From Diplonema papillatum (lineage: Eukaryota; Euglenozoa; Diplonemea; Diplonemida; Diplonemidae): DNA of 64,000 nucleotides. Where the stretch lies: assembly GCA_030068145.1 (NCBI GenBank), contig JAPJBO010000478.1:1-64000 (forward strand). The letters run 5' to 3'. The position numbers were made by a program, and so were the translations under genes. Position 1 is the first letter of the stretch. Each line of letters opens with the position of its first letter. Below the pieces are notes generated by a model. It was not told the origin of the DNA and did not search any database. It saw only the letters and a list, made by a program, of their open reading frames with translations. Of this stretch, positions 1-12,299 are shown one piece after another.

Positions 1-189
1 CCGAACCATCTTGTGAATTTCTTTTCTTCTTCTAGTTCCTGTTTGCGTTGTGTGTGCTGAATCCTGTTTTCTTTCGAGTCGGCCTCTTCACACAAGAGGC
101 CGAACCTGGACAAGAAGGCCCACATCAAAGCGCTGAGAATCCATCAAATGCACGAGGGGGCCCGCAGGGCCACCGAGTGCGGGTTTGCG
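1..189 (+). repeat. Dispersed 190-bp module, copy 1
   Basis: This stretch resembles 14,790-14,970 and part of 10,525-10,690. All three share 'ctctttcgagtcg', and copies 1 and 3 share 'gggcccgcagggc' and end near 'gggtttgcgg'. Here the end of the module runs straight into the 193-bp satellite. No coding evidence is visible; the overlapping ORF reads on into satellite DNA. The module may be the end of a mobile repeat, which is inference. Confidence 0.6.
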
Positions 190-2765
190 GGTCAGCGTTT
201 TGTCACTTTTTCGCATCATTTTGGGTCACTTTTTCGCACTTTTTCGGACTTTGGTGGTTACTATTAGTTTGTGGGTACGGTGTCTGTCTGTCTGTCCGTC
301 TGTCCGAACCCGCGACTTTCTCAGGTCACTTTTTGACAAAAAAAAAATTGGCCCAAAAGGGCCAAAAACTGGTTCACAGGTCGCTTTTTGTCACTTTTTC
401 AGGTCATTTTGGGTCACTTTTTCGCACTTTTTCGGACTTTGGTGGTTACTATTAGTTTGTGGGTACAGTTGTCCGTCTGTCTGTCTGTCCGTCTGTCCGA
501 ACCCGCGACTTTCTCAGGTCACTTTTTGACAAAAAAAAAATTGGCCCAAAAGGGCCAAAAACTGGTTCACGGGTCGTTTTTTGTCACTTTTTCGGGTCAT
601 TTTGGGTCACTTTTTCGCACTTTTTCGGACTTTGGTGGTTACTATTAGTTTGTGGGTACAGTTGTCCGTCTGTCTGTCTGTCCGTCTGTCCGAACCCGCG
701 ACTTTCTCAGGTCACTTTTTGACAAAAAAAAAATTGGCCCAAAAGGGCCAAAAACTGGTTCACGGGTCGTTTTTTGTCACTTTTTCGGGTCATTTTGGGT
801 CACTTTTTCGCACTTTTTCGGACTTTGGTGGTTACTATTAGTTTGTGGGTACAGTTGTCCGTCTGTCTGTCTGTCCGTCTGTCCGAACCCGCGACTTTCT
901 CAGGTCACTTTTTGACAAAAAAAAAATTGGCCCAAAAGGGCCAAAAACTGGTTCACGGGTCGTTTTTTGTCACTTTTTCGGGTCATTTTGGGTCACTTTT
1001 TCGCACTTTTTCGGACTTTGGTGGTTACTATTAGTTTGTGGGTACAGTTGTCCGTCTGTCTGTCTGTCCGTCTGTCCGAACCCGCGACTTTCTCAGGTCA
1101 CTTTTTGACAAAAAAAAAATTGGCCCAAAAGGGCCAAAAACTGGTTCACGGGTCGTTTTTTGTCACTTTTTCGGGTCATTTTGGGTCACTTTTTCGCACT
1201 TTTTCGGACTTTGGTGGTTACTATTAGTTTGTGGGTACAGTTGTCCGTCTGTCTGTCTGTCCGTCTGTCCGAACCCGCGACTTTCTCAGGTCACTTTTTG
1301 ACAAAAAAAAAATTGGCCCAAAAGGGCCAAAAACTGGTTCACGGGTCGTTTTTTGTCACTTTTTCGGGTCATTTTGGGTCACTTTTTCGCACTTTTTCGG
1401 ACTTTGGTGGTTACTATTAGTTTGTGGGTACAGTTGTCCGTCTGTCTGTCTGTCCGTCTGTCCGAACCCGCGACTTTCTCAGGTCACTTTTTGACAAAAA
1501 AAAAATTGGCCCAAAAGGGCCAAAAACTGGTTCACGGGTCGTTTTTTGTCACTTTTTCGGGTCATTTTGGGTCACTTTTTCGCACTTTTTCGGACTTTGG
1601 TGGTTACTATTAGTTTGTGGGTACAGTTGTCCGTCTGTCTGTCTGTCCGTCTGTCCGAACCCGCGACTTTCTCAGGTCACTTTTTGACAAAAAAAAAATT
1701 GGCCCAAAAGGGCCAAAAACTGGTTCACGGGTCGTTTTTTGTCACTTTTTCGGGTCATTTTGGGTCACTTTTTCGCACTTTTTCGGACTTTGGTGGTTAC
1801 TATTAGTTTGTGGGTACAGTTGTCCGTCTGTCTGTCTGTCCGTCTGTCCGAACCCGCGACTTTCTCAGGTCACTTTTTGACAAAAAAAAAATTGGCCCAA
1901 AAGGGCCAAAAACTGGTTCACGGGTCGTTTTTTGTCACTTTTTCGGGTCATTTTGGGTCACTTTTTCGCACTTTTTCGGACTTTGGTGGTTACTATTAGT
2001 TTGTGGGTACAGTTGTCCGTCTGTCTGTCTGTCCGTCTGTCCGAACCCGCGACTTTCTCAGGTCACTTTTTGACAAAAAAAAAATTGGCCCAAAAGGGCC
2101 AAAAACTGGTTCACGGGTCGTTTTTTGTCACTTTTTCGGGTCATTTTGGGTCACTTTTTCGCACTTTTTCGGACTTTGGTGGTTACTATTAGTTTGTGGG
2201 TACAGTTGTCCGTCTGTCTGTCTGTCCGTCTGTCCGAACCCGCGACTTTCTCAGGTCACTTTTTGACAAAAAAAAAATTGGCCCAAAAGGGCCAAAAACT
2301 GGTTCACGGGTCGTTTTTTGTCACTTTTTCGGGTCATTTTGGGTCACTTTTTCGCACTTTTTCGGACTTTGGTGGTTACTATTAGTTTGTGGGTACAGTT
2401 GTCCGTCTGTCTGTCTGTCCGTCTGTCCGAACCCGCGACTTTCTCAGGTCACTTTTTGACAAAAAAAAAATTGGCCCAAAAGGGCCAAAAACTGGTTCAC
2501 GGGTCGTTTTTTGTCACTTTTTCGGGTCATTTTGGGTCACTTTTTCGCACTTTTTCGGACTTTGGTGGTTACTATTAGTTTGTGGGTACAGTTGTCCGTC
2601 TGTCTGTCTGTCCGTCTGTCCGAACCCGCGACTTTCTCAGGTCACTTTTTGACAAAAAAAAAATTGGCCCAAAAGGGCCAAAAACTGGTTCACGGGTCGC
2701 TTTTTGTCACTTTTTCAGGTCATTTTGGGTCACTTTTTCGCACTTTTTCGGACTTTGGTGGTTGG
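190..2765 (+). repeat. 193-bp satellite array, about 13 copies
   Basis: A head-to-tail tandem repeat with a period of exactly 193 bp. The interior copies appear identical to the base. Each unit contains 'ggtcattttgggtcac', 'ggactttggtggttac', a (GTCT/GTCC) run and an A9 run followed by 'ttggcccaaaagggcc', an imperfect palindrome. The first and last copies carry a few substitutions, as expected when unequal exchange homogenises the centre. The 86-87 aa ORFs that recur every 193 bp in two frames are by-products of the repeat. Function unknown. Confidence 0.97.
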
Positions 2766-3070
2766 GGGGTTTGTGGCTTTAGAAAAGCCACGACTGCATT
2801 TCACGACTGCATTTCATTCTGGGTCACTTTGGGTCACCTTTTCGGGCTACATTCCAACTTTGGTGGTTTGGTGGTTTGGTGGTTTGGTGGTTGGGGGGTT
2901 TGTGGCTTTAGAAAAGCCACGACTGCATTTCATTCTGGGTCACTGTGGGTCAGCTTTTCGGGCTACATTCCAACTTGGGTGGTTGAGGGGTTTGTGGCTT
3001 TAGAAAAGCCACGACTGCATTTCATTCCGGGTCACTTTGAGTCACATTCCGACTTTGGTAGTTGGGGGTG
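2757..3070 (+). repeat. Imperfect ~100-bp repeats flanking the satellite
   Basis: Three imperfect copies of a unit containing 'gtttgtggctttagaaaagc', 'cacgactgcatttcattc' and 'gggtcactttgggtcac' follow the satellite directly. They share the 'ggactttggtggtt' and 'tgggtcac' words with the 193-bp unit, so they look like a diverged relative at the array edge. A run of 'ggtggttt' lies between copies. Confidence 0.8.
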
Positions 3071-3339
3071 TATGACTTCAGAAATTCGACTAGTCGGACG
3101 TTGGTGGTTAGATTGATGTGGAGTCAGTTTGCGCCAATTTTCCCGGCGACTCTTTCTTGTGAATTGCATCAGCTTTGTTGAGTTTTCTTAAAATGGCAAA
3201 CCCTTGTGCTGGCATATGTGGTTTCCTGTTTTTTTGGCAGGGGAAAGGGCCAACCACGCCAGCACTGATGGGAAGACTATTTCCTTTTTCTTTTGCATAG
3301 GGGAAAAAGCATTGTATCAAAGAAGCTAGCTAATGGTGC

Positions 3340-5300
3340 TAGAACGAGTGCATGGACAATGTCAAATAGTGGCGCCAGAGATACAGAACGACCACAAATG
3401 ACTAAAGAACAGTGCCAGAACACAGCGCACTGCCAGCCCAAACGGCCAGAGAACGGTATTGCCAAAGAACAGTGCTACGATGACCTCAAACTGCCACACA
3501 ACGACCGTAGAACGACTGCAGCGGCAGTGGTAAAAAGACTCCAAATGTCCAAAGGATGTCGCCTTAATTGCAGGACGGCCGAAAGGCGGGGCCAGGAATG
3601 ACACAGTGAATGCTGAACAAGCGGTGCTAGAACGGCGCTAGAGTGACCACAAACAGCTGGAGGACACCGCCTGAGAGACAACGAATGGCCCCAGAGCAGC
3701 GATAGAAACGACCCCAAATGCCCACAAAACGGCCGAAGAGCGGCGCTAGAACGAGAACACAATGACCACAACTGGTGCCAGTGAGACACGAATGGGCACA
3801 GAACTGCGGTAGAACGACTCCAAATGTCCAAGAAACGGCATCATTTTCCAGCAGCTAGAACGGCCGGGGAGCGGCGCTACATCGACTTGTAATGGCCACA
3901 GAACGGTGCTAAAATGACGGTAAACCCGTCAGAGTCAGAGAATGGTGCAAGAGACAATGCACGGCCAGGGCGCCAGCGATAAAACGACCCAAACCGGCGA
4001 GTGATGCTAGAACGACGAAAAATGCCCAGAGTGCGGAACCGGCATGACTGACCAGCTAACAAGCGGCGCTAGCCACAAAACGAAAGGATGACAACAAACG
4101 GCCAGAGGACGGCGCCAGAGAGACAACGAATGGCCACTGAGAAGCAGGGTAAAACGACTCCAAAACTCCAAGGCACGGCGCCAGAATTACAGCAAACGGC
4201 CGAAGAGCTGCACCAGAACGACTGCGAATGGCCAAAGAACGTTGTCGGCGACTGCAAATGGCCGGAGATGGTGCCAAGAATATCAGTGAATGACCTACGT
4301 TTCATCATTTCCAAGAGCATACCAGAATAACAGCAAATGGCGGTAGAACAACTATGAATGCCCAGAGAGCGGCGGCGGAATGACAGCAGGCGGATAACAG
4401 ATCGGCGCTTGAGCGACTGCTAATGACAAAAAAACGACGTTTGAATGACGTCCAATGCCCAAAGATCGGCGCCAGGGAGACAACAAATGGCCCTCGACCG
4501 ACTGCAAATTACCACAGACAGGCGCTAGAATAACAACAAACACCCAAGGATCAGCGCCAAAATGCTTCATCACGTCCAAAGGACGGAGCCAGAATAACAG
4601 CAAATGGCCAATGAGCGGCGGTAGAACGACTACGAGTGCCAAGAAAGCGGCGACAAAATGACAGCAAGCTGATATCAGAACGGCGTTTGAATGACCACGA
4701 ATGCCTGAGAAGTGGCACCAGATTGACAGCCAACGGCCACAGATCGGCGCTCTAGACTGCGAATGACAAAGTAATGGCGTTTGAATGACATCAAACACCC
4801 ATACATCGGCGCCAGTGACACAGCAAACGGCCCTCGACTGACTGCAAATGACCAAAGACCGGCGCTAGAATAACAACAAACTACCAAGGATCGGCGCCAG
4901 AACGCTACATCATGCAACAGCAAATGGCCAAGGAGCACTGAAAACAGCGTTCGAATGACATCAAACGCCCAAAGATCGGCAACAAACGGCGAAACCTCGA
5001 TGGAAGCTACAACAACAACAAACGCTCAATGACCGGCGCCAAAACGCTTCATCATGTCCAACGGACGAAGCCAGAATAACAGCAAATCGGAAAGGAGCTG
5101 CGGTAGAACGACTACGAATGCCCAGAGAGCGGTGGCAGATGACAGCAATCGGATAACAGAACGGCGTTTGGATGACCACGAATGCGCGCCAGATTGACAG
5201 CGAACGGCCACAGATCGGCGTTCGATAGACTGCGAATGACCAAAGAACGGTGTTTGAATGACATCAAACGCCCGTAAGCGAAATCCTAAAAACGCTTGAT
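3340..5300 (+). repeat. Diverged ~32-bp minisatellite, block A
   Basis: About 60 degenerate tandem units of roughly 32-33 bp, with approximate consensus 'cggcgctagaacgactg' followed by 'caaatggccaaagaa'. Because many units are near 33 bp, long reading frames with an 11-residue periodicity appear on the minus strand. Unit divergence and frame breaks argue against real coding. The right part (about 4,440-5,300) is duplicated in block B. It ends in 'aaaacgcttgatgca' and the 'acagtaactggtaggta' motif. Confidence 0.85.
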
Positions 5301-5477
5301 GCAGGGTAGATGGCCAGATAACAGAACCAGCATGTGGCGCATTTGAAGGCCTGATTTTGACAGTAACTGGTAGGTAGCTGACAGTAACTGGCAGGTAACT
5401 TTTTTTCAGCCTCAAAATAAATATTTTTGTGCAGCTTTTCGCACTTAGCAGAAAAAAGGGCTCGGAAACTTCGACGC

Positions 5478-6040
5478 TTACAAGGCTCGATCCCTTCGCA
5501 ACAGATGCCAAGATGTGATGGAGGAAAAACAACCCATGTACTCTTGCAGCAAATCATCAATTCTCGTTGACATCTCCTTCGTGGAAGAACAGCGGCGGGT
5601 CCAATGGTCTCTTGTCTTGGTCGACTTCTGTATAAGGGCATCCGGGGGAATTCGTTGTCGTGTCTTGGATTTGCACATCTGGGGGCCCTTCGCTGCAACT
5701 TTTGTGTGAGTCTCCATGTCACCCTCAAGCAAGCTTGCATGCAGAAAGTCGATGTCCTTCTCATCCTCGCTCTCTTGCCACTCCAACACAGGCCTTCCTT
5801 TTTTCGCTGGCTTATTGTCGATTTTGCTCCTCTAGCTTGGCACTGCTGAAGTGGTACTGGTCTCTGCCAGTCCGTTCTGTAGTCCAAGCGGAATGGAATC
5901 GTTTCCTTTTCCGAGCTTCAACGTTTTCTGCTGCCAACTGCTTGGTGTTGCCCCACAGCCGCTTTTCTTCGACCAGCTGCTTCTTTCGCTCTGTTGCCAA
6001 GAGAGCAAGAAGCTCTTTGAGACGACCCTGAGGAAGGATG
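5478..6040 (-). pseudogene. Possible decayed coding fragment, unknown family
   Basis: On the minus strand a Lys/Glu-rich, probably helical stretch (reading about 6,040 to 5,812, with 'KKQLVEEKRLWGNTKQLAAE') follows a pyrimidine tract ending in 'cctcag'. It continues after a +1 frame change into 'KKGRPVLEWQESEDEKDIDF' and onward to about 5,490. Composition is more protein-like than in the flanking minisatellites. The frame break could be a mutation or an unrecognised intron. I do not recognise a family and cannot define the ends. Confidence 0.25.
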
Positions 6041-6129
6041 ACAAGGATGACAGTCGGTAACTCGGACTCCTTACAGCAAACCTTTGCCTTACCATCTCGT
6101 CACGAACTCTTGTGGTTTGCATCTCGCAA

Positions 6130-7134
6130 GATTCGCTTCATTTTCCCTCATGCCCCTTCCAGCACTGGGACCAAGCACCACGAGCCACTTCATGATCGAG
6201 ATCGTCGGAGGGACAGTACTTTGTGATACTCGTAGTACAGCCCGCTTGCGATGCGGAGGAGGAATTCCACTTCGGATGCGCTGGAGATACTGGGTATGAG
6301 AACCTTTGACCTCTTCACTCTAAAAGGTGAGGATAGTTTCCTATCTTGTGCTGCAGGTTCCATGAGGTCTTTCTTGCCGGGCAGGTAAAGTTACTGCATC
6401 GTCTGATCGGCTTGCACGTGAGTGGCAACAAAAATAAGCATGGGGGCTGGCTCACTCCCTATCCTTGCTCCCTGCCGTTCAAGGGACCTTACTACTTCGT
6501 TTTGAATCAGAAACAGCGGGAAGCCTCCGTTGGTGCTGCCATAACAGAAAGGTGGAGGGGGCGATGGGGACTGTAGGAAAATGAAGCCAGAAATCACATT
6601 CTGGAAAAGTCTTGTGGCTGGTGGACGAATTCGTCACTACGGCTTTTCTCCGAGGGACTGGATGTTGCACGGCATAACAGGTTGCGGGGTCGGTCGCGGT
6701 GTGTCGGTTACAATCGTTTGACGGGATGTTCGGTAGAGCACTTGGTCGCTGGAGACTTTCCTTACCCGCCACTTGTGGACAATTTATTAATGTTTTCCAA
6801 GTAAGCACCACAAAGTCTCATCTCACCAGCAGGCGGGGGGTACACCGTCCTGCGCGTTTTCACTGCCCTTTGCGGTTTGTTTAGTGTCAGGTTTTAGATA
6901 ATTTGTGTGAGGTTTCTATCCTCACTCGTTATTTCGCACACAACTTGGATGCATCCCTCGGGAAACCCGCCCAGGTGGTGAAACCCCCAAACTTTCTAGT
7001 ACACAACAGTACGAACTGGGGGAAAAAAATATTGAAACCCGGCCTGATTTTTACAGTAACTGGTAGGTAACTGGCAGTACCTGCTAGGTAACTTTGCTCG
7101 ATACCAAACGCGCCAGCATGACAATATATAAATA
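6130..7134. other. Unique sequence, nothing recognised
   Basis: No repeat, RNA gene or convincing coding region is visible. Near 7,042 there is a second copy of 'acagtaactggtaggta', also found at 5,358, which borders both minisatellite blocks. Confidence 0.5.
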
Positions 7135-9740
7135 TAGCGAGGCTAGAATGAGCACAATGCGACCAATGAGCGGCGCTAGAATGACTGCCAACGGTCGAAG
7201 AATAATGCTAGAACTAGAACAACCGTCGCTGGCCAAAGAATAGAATTCGAATGACTACCAATTCTCTTCAACAGCGGCGGCAGACTGACAGTGAATGGAC
7301 AAAGGGCGGTGCTCTCGTGGCCAATGAACGGCACAGAACGGCGTCAGCATGACTGCCAATGGGCAGAGAGCAGCGATAGAACGACTGCAAATGACCGGAG
7401 ACAGTGCCAAGAATACCAGCCAATGACCAACGAGCGGCGCCAGTGATCGCCCAAAGGATGAAAGCAAATGACCAACGCACGGCGCAAGGACGACTACCAA
7501 TGTCCAAAGAACGGAGCTTGACTGAGTGCCAATGGTCAAAGAATGGCGCCAGAACGACTGCAAATGGCCAGAGAACGGCGCAAGAAAGACTACAAAGGCC
7601 CAGGGAGACAACAAACGGCCCTTGACCGACTGAGAATTTCCAAAGACAGGCACTAGAATAACAACAAACACCCAAAGATCAGCGCCAAATCGCTTCATCA
7701 CGTCCACAGGACGGAGCCAGAATAACAGCAAATGGCCAATGAGCGGCGGTAGAACGACTACGAATGCCCAGAAAGCGGCGGCGGAATGACAGCAGGCGGA
7801 TAACAGATCGGCGCTCGAGCGACTGCTAATGACAAAAAAACGGCGGTTTAATGACGTCCAATGCCCGAAGATCGGCGCCAAAAAGACAACAAACGGCCCT
7901 CGACCGACTGCAAATTACCAAAGACAGGCGCTAGAATAACAGCAATCGCCCAAAGATCAGCGCCAAAACGCTTCATCACGCCCATAGGACGGAGCCAGAA
8001 TAACAGCAAATGGCCAATGACTACGAATGCCCAGAAAGCGGCGGCGGAATGACAGCCAACGGCCACAGATCGGCGCTCGAGCGACTGCTAATGACAAAAA
8101 AACGGCGATTTAATGACATCCAATGCCCAAAGATCGGCGCCAGGGAGACAACAAACGGCCCTCGACCGACTGCAAATTACCACAGACAGGCGCTAGAATA
8201 ACAACAAACGCCCAAGGATCAGCGCCAAAACGCTTCATCACGTCCAAAGGACGGAGCCAGAATAACAGCAAATGGCCAATGAGCGGCGGTAGAACGACTA
8301 CGAGTGCCAATAAAGCGGCGACGGAATGACAGCACGCTGATATCAGAACGGCGTTTGAATGACCACGAATGCCTGAGAAGTGGCACCAGATTGACAGCCA
8401 ACGGTCACACATCGGCGCTCGAGCGACTGTAAATGGCAAAGTAACGGTGTTTGAATGACATCAAACGCCCATACATCGGCGCCAGCGACACAGCAAACGG
8501 CCCTCGACTGCAAATAACCAGAGACCGGCGCTAGAATAACAACAACTACCAAGGATCGGCGCCAGAACACTTCATCATGCGCAAAGGGCGGTGTCAGGAC
8601 AACAGCAAATGGCCAAGGAGTAGCGGTAGAACGACGACGAATGTCCAGAGAGCGGCGGACAAAGAAAACAGTGTTCGAATGACATCAAACGCCCAAAGAT
8701 CGGCAACAAACGACGAAAGAGCGGTCCTCGATTGACTGCAAAGACCAAAGAACGCTAGAATAACAACAAACGCCCAAAGATCGGCAGCAAACGCCGAAAC
8801 CTCGATGGAAGCTACAACAACAACAACGGCTCAATGACCGGCGCCAAAACGCTTCATCATGTCCAAAGGACGAAGCCAGAATAACAGCAAATGGGAAAGG
8901 AGCTGCGGTAGAACGACTACGAATGCCCAGAGAGCGGTGGCAGATGACAGCGATCGCTGATAATAGAATGCCGATTGGATGACCACGAATGCCTAAGAAG
9001 TGGCACCAGATTGACAGCGAACGGCCACAGATCGGCGTTCGATAGACTGACCAAAGAACGGTGTTTGAATGACATCAAACGCCCGTAAGCAAAATCCTAA
9101 AAACGCTTGATGCACGGTAGATGGCCCGATAACAGCACCAGCATGACAATATATAGCGACGCTAGAATGAGCACAATGCGACCAATGAGCGGCGCTAGAA
9201 TGACTACCAAAGTTCAAATAACGGCGCTAGACTGGCTGCCAACGGCCGAAGAATAATGCTAGAACTAGAACAACCGTCGCTGGCCAAAGAATGGAATTGG
9301 AATGACTACCAATTCTCTTCAACAGCGGCGGCAGACTGACAGTGAATGGCCAAAGGGCGGTGCTCTCGTGGCCAATGAACGGCGCTTGAAGGACAGCAAA
9401 TGGCCACAGAACGGCGTCAGCATGACTGCCAATGGGCAGAGAGCAGCGATAGAACGACTGCAATGGGCAGAGAGCAGCGATAGAACGACTGCAAATGACC
9501 GGAGACAGTGCCAAGAATACCAGCCAATGACCAACGAGCGGCGCCAGCGATCGCCCAAAGGATGAAAGCAAATGACCAACGCGCGGCGCAGGGACGACTA
9601 CCAATGTTCAAAGAACGGAGCTAGACTGAGTGCCAATGGTAAAGAATGGCGCAGAACGACTGCAAATGGCCAGAGAACGGCGCAAGAAAGACTACAAGAG
9701 CGGCGCTGAATTACTGCAAATGTTCATAGATTGGTTGCCA
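7135..9740 (+). repeat. Diverged ~32-bp minisatellite, block B
   Basis: Same family as block A. Longer duplications are visible inside it: 7,190-7,580 recurs at about 9,190-9,690, and 7,680-8,330 contains several copies of a segment also present at 4,440-4,700. The block therefore grew by duplicating groups of units as well as single units. Long minus-strand frames with 11-residue periodicity (for example 7,255-7,881) are judged to be repeat artefacts. Confidence 0.85.
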
Positions 9741-10140
9741 ACGAATGAACAGTTTCGTTTGCCCAAACAGGAAGTCAGAAAACAAAGCTGTCGAAGATTT
9801 GTGCTTGATCATCAGTCAAAGACAGGTCTTCGGTGACAGAATACAATTGGAGAAACAACAACAATGTGTCAGGAACAGGCAATTATCCATCTCCTGGGTG
9901 GGGGCTTGCAATTTTGTGATCTCTACAGGGAGATATTTTGTGTGTGTCTCTTGATTGGATGCATCGGTCAAGAATTCATCCAAAGAAAATGAATATCTTT
10001 CTTAGAACCTCTTCAACGGCACGCAGCTTCACGTACCTTGCTAAAGAAACACGATAGGCGACCTTCCCCCGACTTCAGAAATGGGGGCTTGTCCTCCGAC
10101 TTTCCGACTCTCGAAATCCCTTTCGTATTCTGAGCTTCTG
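9740..10140. other. Unique sequence, nothing recognised
   Basis: AT-richer spacer between minisatellite block B and the ~310-bp repeat family. Only short unsupported frames are present. A first diverged '310-bp' end ('aacctcttcaacggcacgc') appears at about 10,008. Confidence 0.4.
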
Positions 10141-10540
10141 TTACAGTTTATTTCGATGCATCGGTCAAAGGCTCACTAAAATGAGTACCCACAGCTTTTT
10201 CAGAACCTCTTCAAGTAACCGCAAATTCGCATACCTTGATTCTTTCCGCACAAGACGGCCACATCCACCAATCGAGAACCCCAGGCCCTCTGAAGCCCCG
10301 TTTCCTGCACTTATGAAAAGGCAGTAGGAGACCTGATGTCGAAATGGGGGTCTTGTTCTCCCGAAGTTCGGACCCTCGTAACACTGTCGTTCGTCTCAGC
10401 TTCGGGTTCCTGTCAGGTTTCTTTGAATGCATCGGTCAAAATCTTACCAAAATGAGTACCGTACATCTCCCAGAACCTCTACAATGACTCGTAAATTAAC
10501 ATACCTTGATTGCTTCCCTGCGAAATCCTAAAGACGTCGT
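10140..10540 (+). repeat. ~310-bp repeat family, left copies
   Basis: Two diverged copies of the unit that forms the array at 12,300-14,750. They are recognised by 'gatgcatcggtcaaa', 'gaacctcttcaa', 'gaccctcgtaac' and 'gagtaccc'. Confidence 0.75.
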
Positions 10541-10690
10541 CGGACACCATCTTGTGCAATTTTCTTGTTCGTTACTTCTTGGTTGGTTCTTCTTCCTCCT
10601 GTTCGGTGTTCTCTTTCGAGTCGCACTCCATCACAGGGGGGTGTGGGGGGGGGCACGCAATCCCGCCGCCAGGCGGGATTGCGTGTGCGG
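10525..10690 (+). repeat. Dispersed 190-bp module, copy 2
   Basis: Related to the window start and to 14,790-14,970 through 'caccatcttgtgcaatttt', 'gttctctttcgagtcg' and the terminal 'gcgggtttgcggg'. Here the module is followed by an (8-bp)n microsatellite. Confidence 0.55.
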
Positions 10691-10768
10691 GTTTGCGGGT
10701 TTGCGGGTTTGCGGGTTTGCGGGTTTGCGGGTTTGCGGGTTTGCGGGTTTGCGGGTTTGCGGGTTTGA
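10684..10768 (+). repeat. (TTTGCGGG)n microsatellite, ~10 units
   Basis: An uninterrupted 8-bp repeat that begins at the end of the 190-bp module, whose own last bases are 'gggtttgcggg'. It is therefore probably an expansion of the module terminus. The overlapping frames (Gly-Leu-Arg-Val-Cys repeats) are artefacts. Confidence 0.95.
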
Positions 10769-10769
10769 C

Positions 10770-11829
10770 CGGACTATACAAATATGCGGGTTAAGAATCT
10801 GTCCGTGTGTCACAATGAAAAACTCCAAGCAAAAATTTCACCTTTGTAGAAAAAAAAATTCCAAAAAATTCCTGAAAAAAAAAATCCAAAAATCCATTTT
10901 CCTAGGCAATTTCCTTTAGGAAAACTGCAAAATTTTGGCAGCATCCAATTCTAGCGGGTCAGACCCCAAGATGATCAGACCAGGTTTGGTCGGGTTTGCA
11001 GCACGTTGGTCCCCTGGACCTGCCATTTCTGGTTCTGCTCTCACTCCAACCCTCTTTTCCTTAAACCTTTGGCTTCTGCTTTTTCGGGCTTGGCATCCCA
11101 CTTTTGCAATTTCAGATGGGGCAAACACAGGACTCCAGAAGGAACGGCGCAGAACGGGAAGCAAATGGATAGTGTTGGAGTCCTGTGTGTCTACATTCTC
11201 TTTCTTCAACCAAGGAATCCTGTCAAGGCATTCTCTTGGTCTTGCTGGGGCCCTCTTGGAGCTGCTGCTGGTCTCTGCTGCTGATTTTGGCTGCTGTTTT
11301 CTGCTTTCGCTTTCCTGGCTATTTCAAAAAGTTTCCAAAAATAGCAAATTTGAGGAGGAAAGTTCAAGAATCACATCCCATGCCAAAGATTGTTGCTATG
11401 CATGTGCTTTGTCTGTCTCTAATCTGCCCAAAACTTCCACCGATTAAGGACCATCAGAACTTTGAACACACAGACCTCGAAAGGTTTGCTTCCCCCTGTT
11501 TTGTTTCCACTACAGTTGGCCACATACAATGTTGTGAGACAAAGTTTTTTCGGCCGGTTGTGAGGAACTGCCTGCAGGAGTTGCCCAAAGCATGACGTCA
11601 AGGACGCCCAACAAAGCCTATGGAGGGGCTCGCTTCTGATCCAAAATGCTGGCATAGTGGCACAGGTTGATCTTGCTGACTGGCTCGACAGGTACTCCCG
11701 TGTTGCAAAGTGCAGCTTCCTTTCAACCCTTCAAAGATGGGACAAAGCACAAACACAAGAGACAACCAATAGCCATTTTCCCCTTCCCCCTTCCCCCCTC
11801 CCAATGTTTTTGGTTCCTAGTTTGGTTCT
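10770..11829. other. Unique sequence, no supported gene
   Basis: A-rich start, then about 1 kb with overlapping short frames on both strands and no recognisable domain. The 170-aa plus-strand frame (10,935-11,447) shows no motif I know and no splice context, so I do not call it a gene. Confidence 0.4.
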
Positions 11830-11985
11830 GCTGATGCTGCTGCTGCTGTTCTTCTCCTGCTCTTGCTGCTGCTCTTGCTGCTGTTCTTGCTGCTGTTCTT
11901 GCTGCTGTTCTTGCTGCTGTTCTTGCTGCTGTTCTTGCTGCTGCTCTGCTGCTGCTCTGCTGCTCTTGCTGCTGTTTCTGCTGGA
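11830..11985 (+). repeat. (TTCTTGCTGCTG)n-type triplet-rich repeat
   Basis: Twelve-base units of the CTG/CAG class, six in perfect succession between about 11,880 and 11,945 and flanked by degenerate CTG runs. On the minus strand it reads as Gln-rich (QQQE), on the plus strand as Leu/Cys-rich, with every frame open. This signals repeat structure rather than a gene. Confidence 0.9.
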
Positions 11986-12299
11986 AAAGGCAAAGGGGTG
12001 AAAACCCCACGTGCTGACAATAGTGGCAACCTGTTTTTCGGCCAAAAGGGGCCTGCCATGTCAGCACTGGTGGGACTTCTTTATCATTTCTTTATAAAGA
12101 TGGAGAAAAGTGTGCATGAACAGCCTTAAGTGGCTGTATCCTTGTGTGGCTTCCAAACTTGGAAGAACAATGCTTCGAAAGAAACCCTCGTGTGAAGTCG
12201 AAGCTTCCACTACTAACTACTGAGACTTTCTTTGAAGGCCACAACTTCAGGGAGGTGAGCCTTTTCATTTCAATGTCGTTCATCTGAGCTTCGGATTCC

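Noticed and set aside
185-2782. Recurring 86-87 aa ORFs every 193 bp
   Set aside because: They exist only because the 193-bp satellite is repeated exactly; two overlapping frames are open equally and there is no start or splice context.
3340-9740. CRISPR-like array (regular ~32-bp repeats)
   Set aside because: Units are contiguous and diverged with no unique spacers, and the DNA is eukaryotic.
10684-10768. (TTTGCGGG)n as a telomere-like repeat
   Set aside because: Only about 10 units, internal, and not a common telomere motif; better explained as expansion of the adjacent module end.
11723-12067. Gln-rich protein on the minus strand
   Set aside because: The (TTCTTGCTGCTG)n repeat keeps all frames open; the flanks show no coding character.
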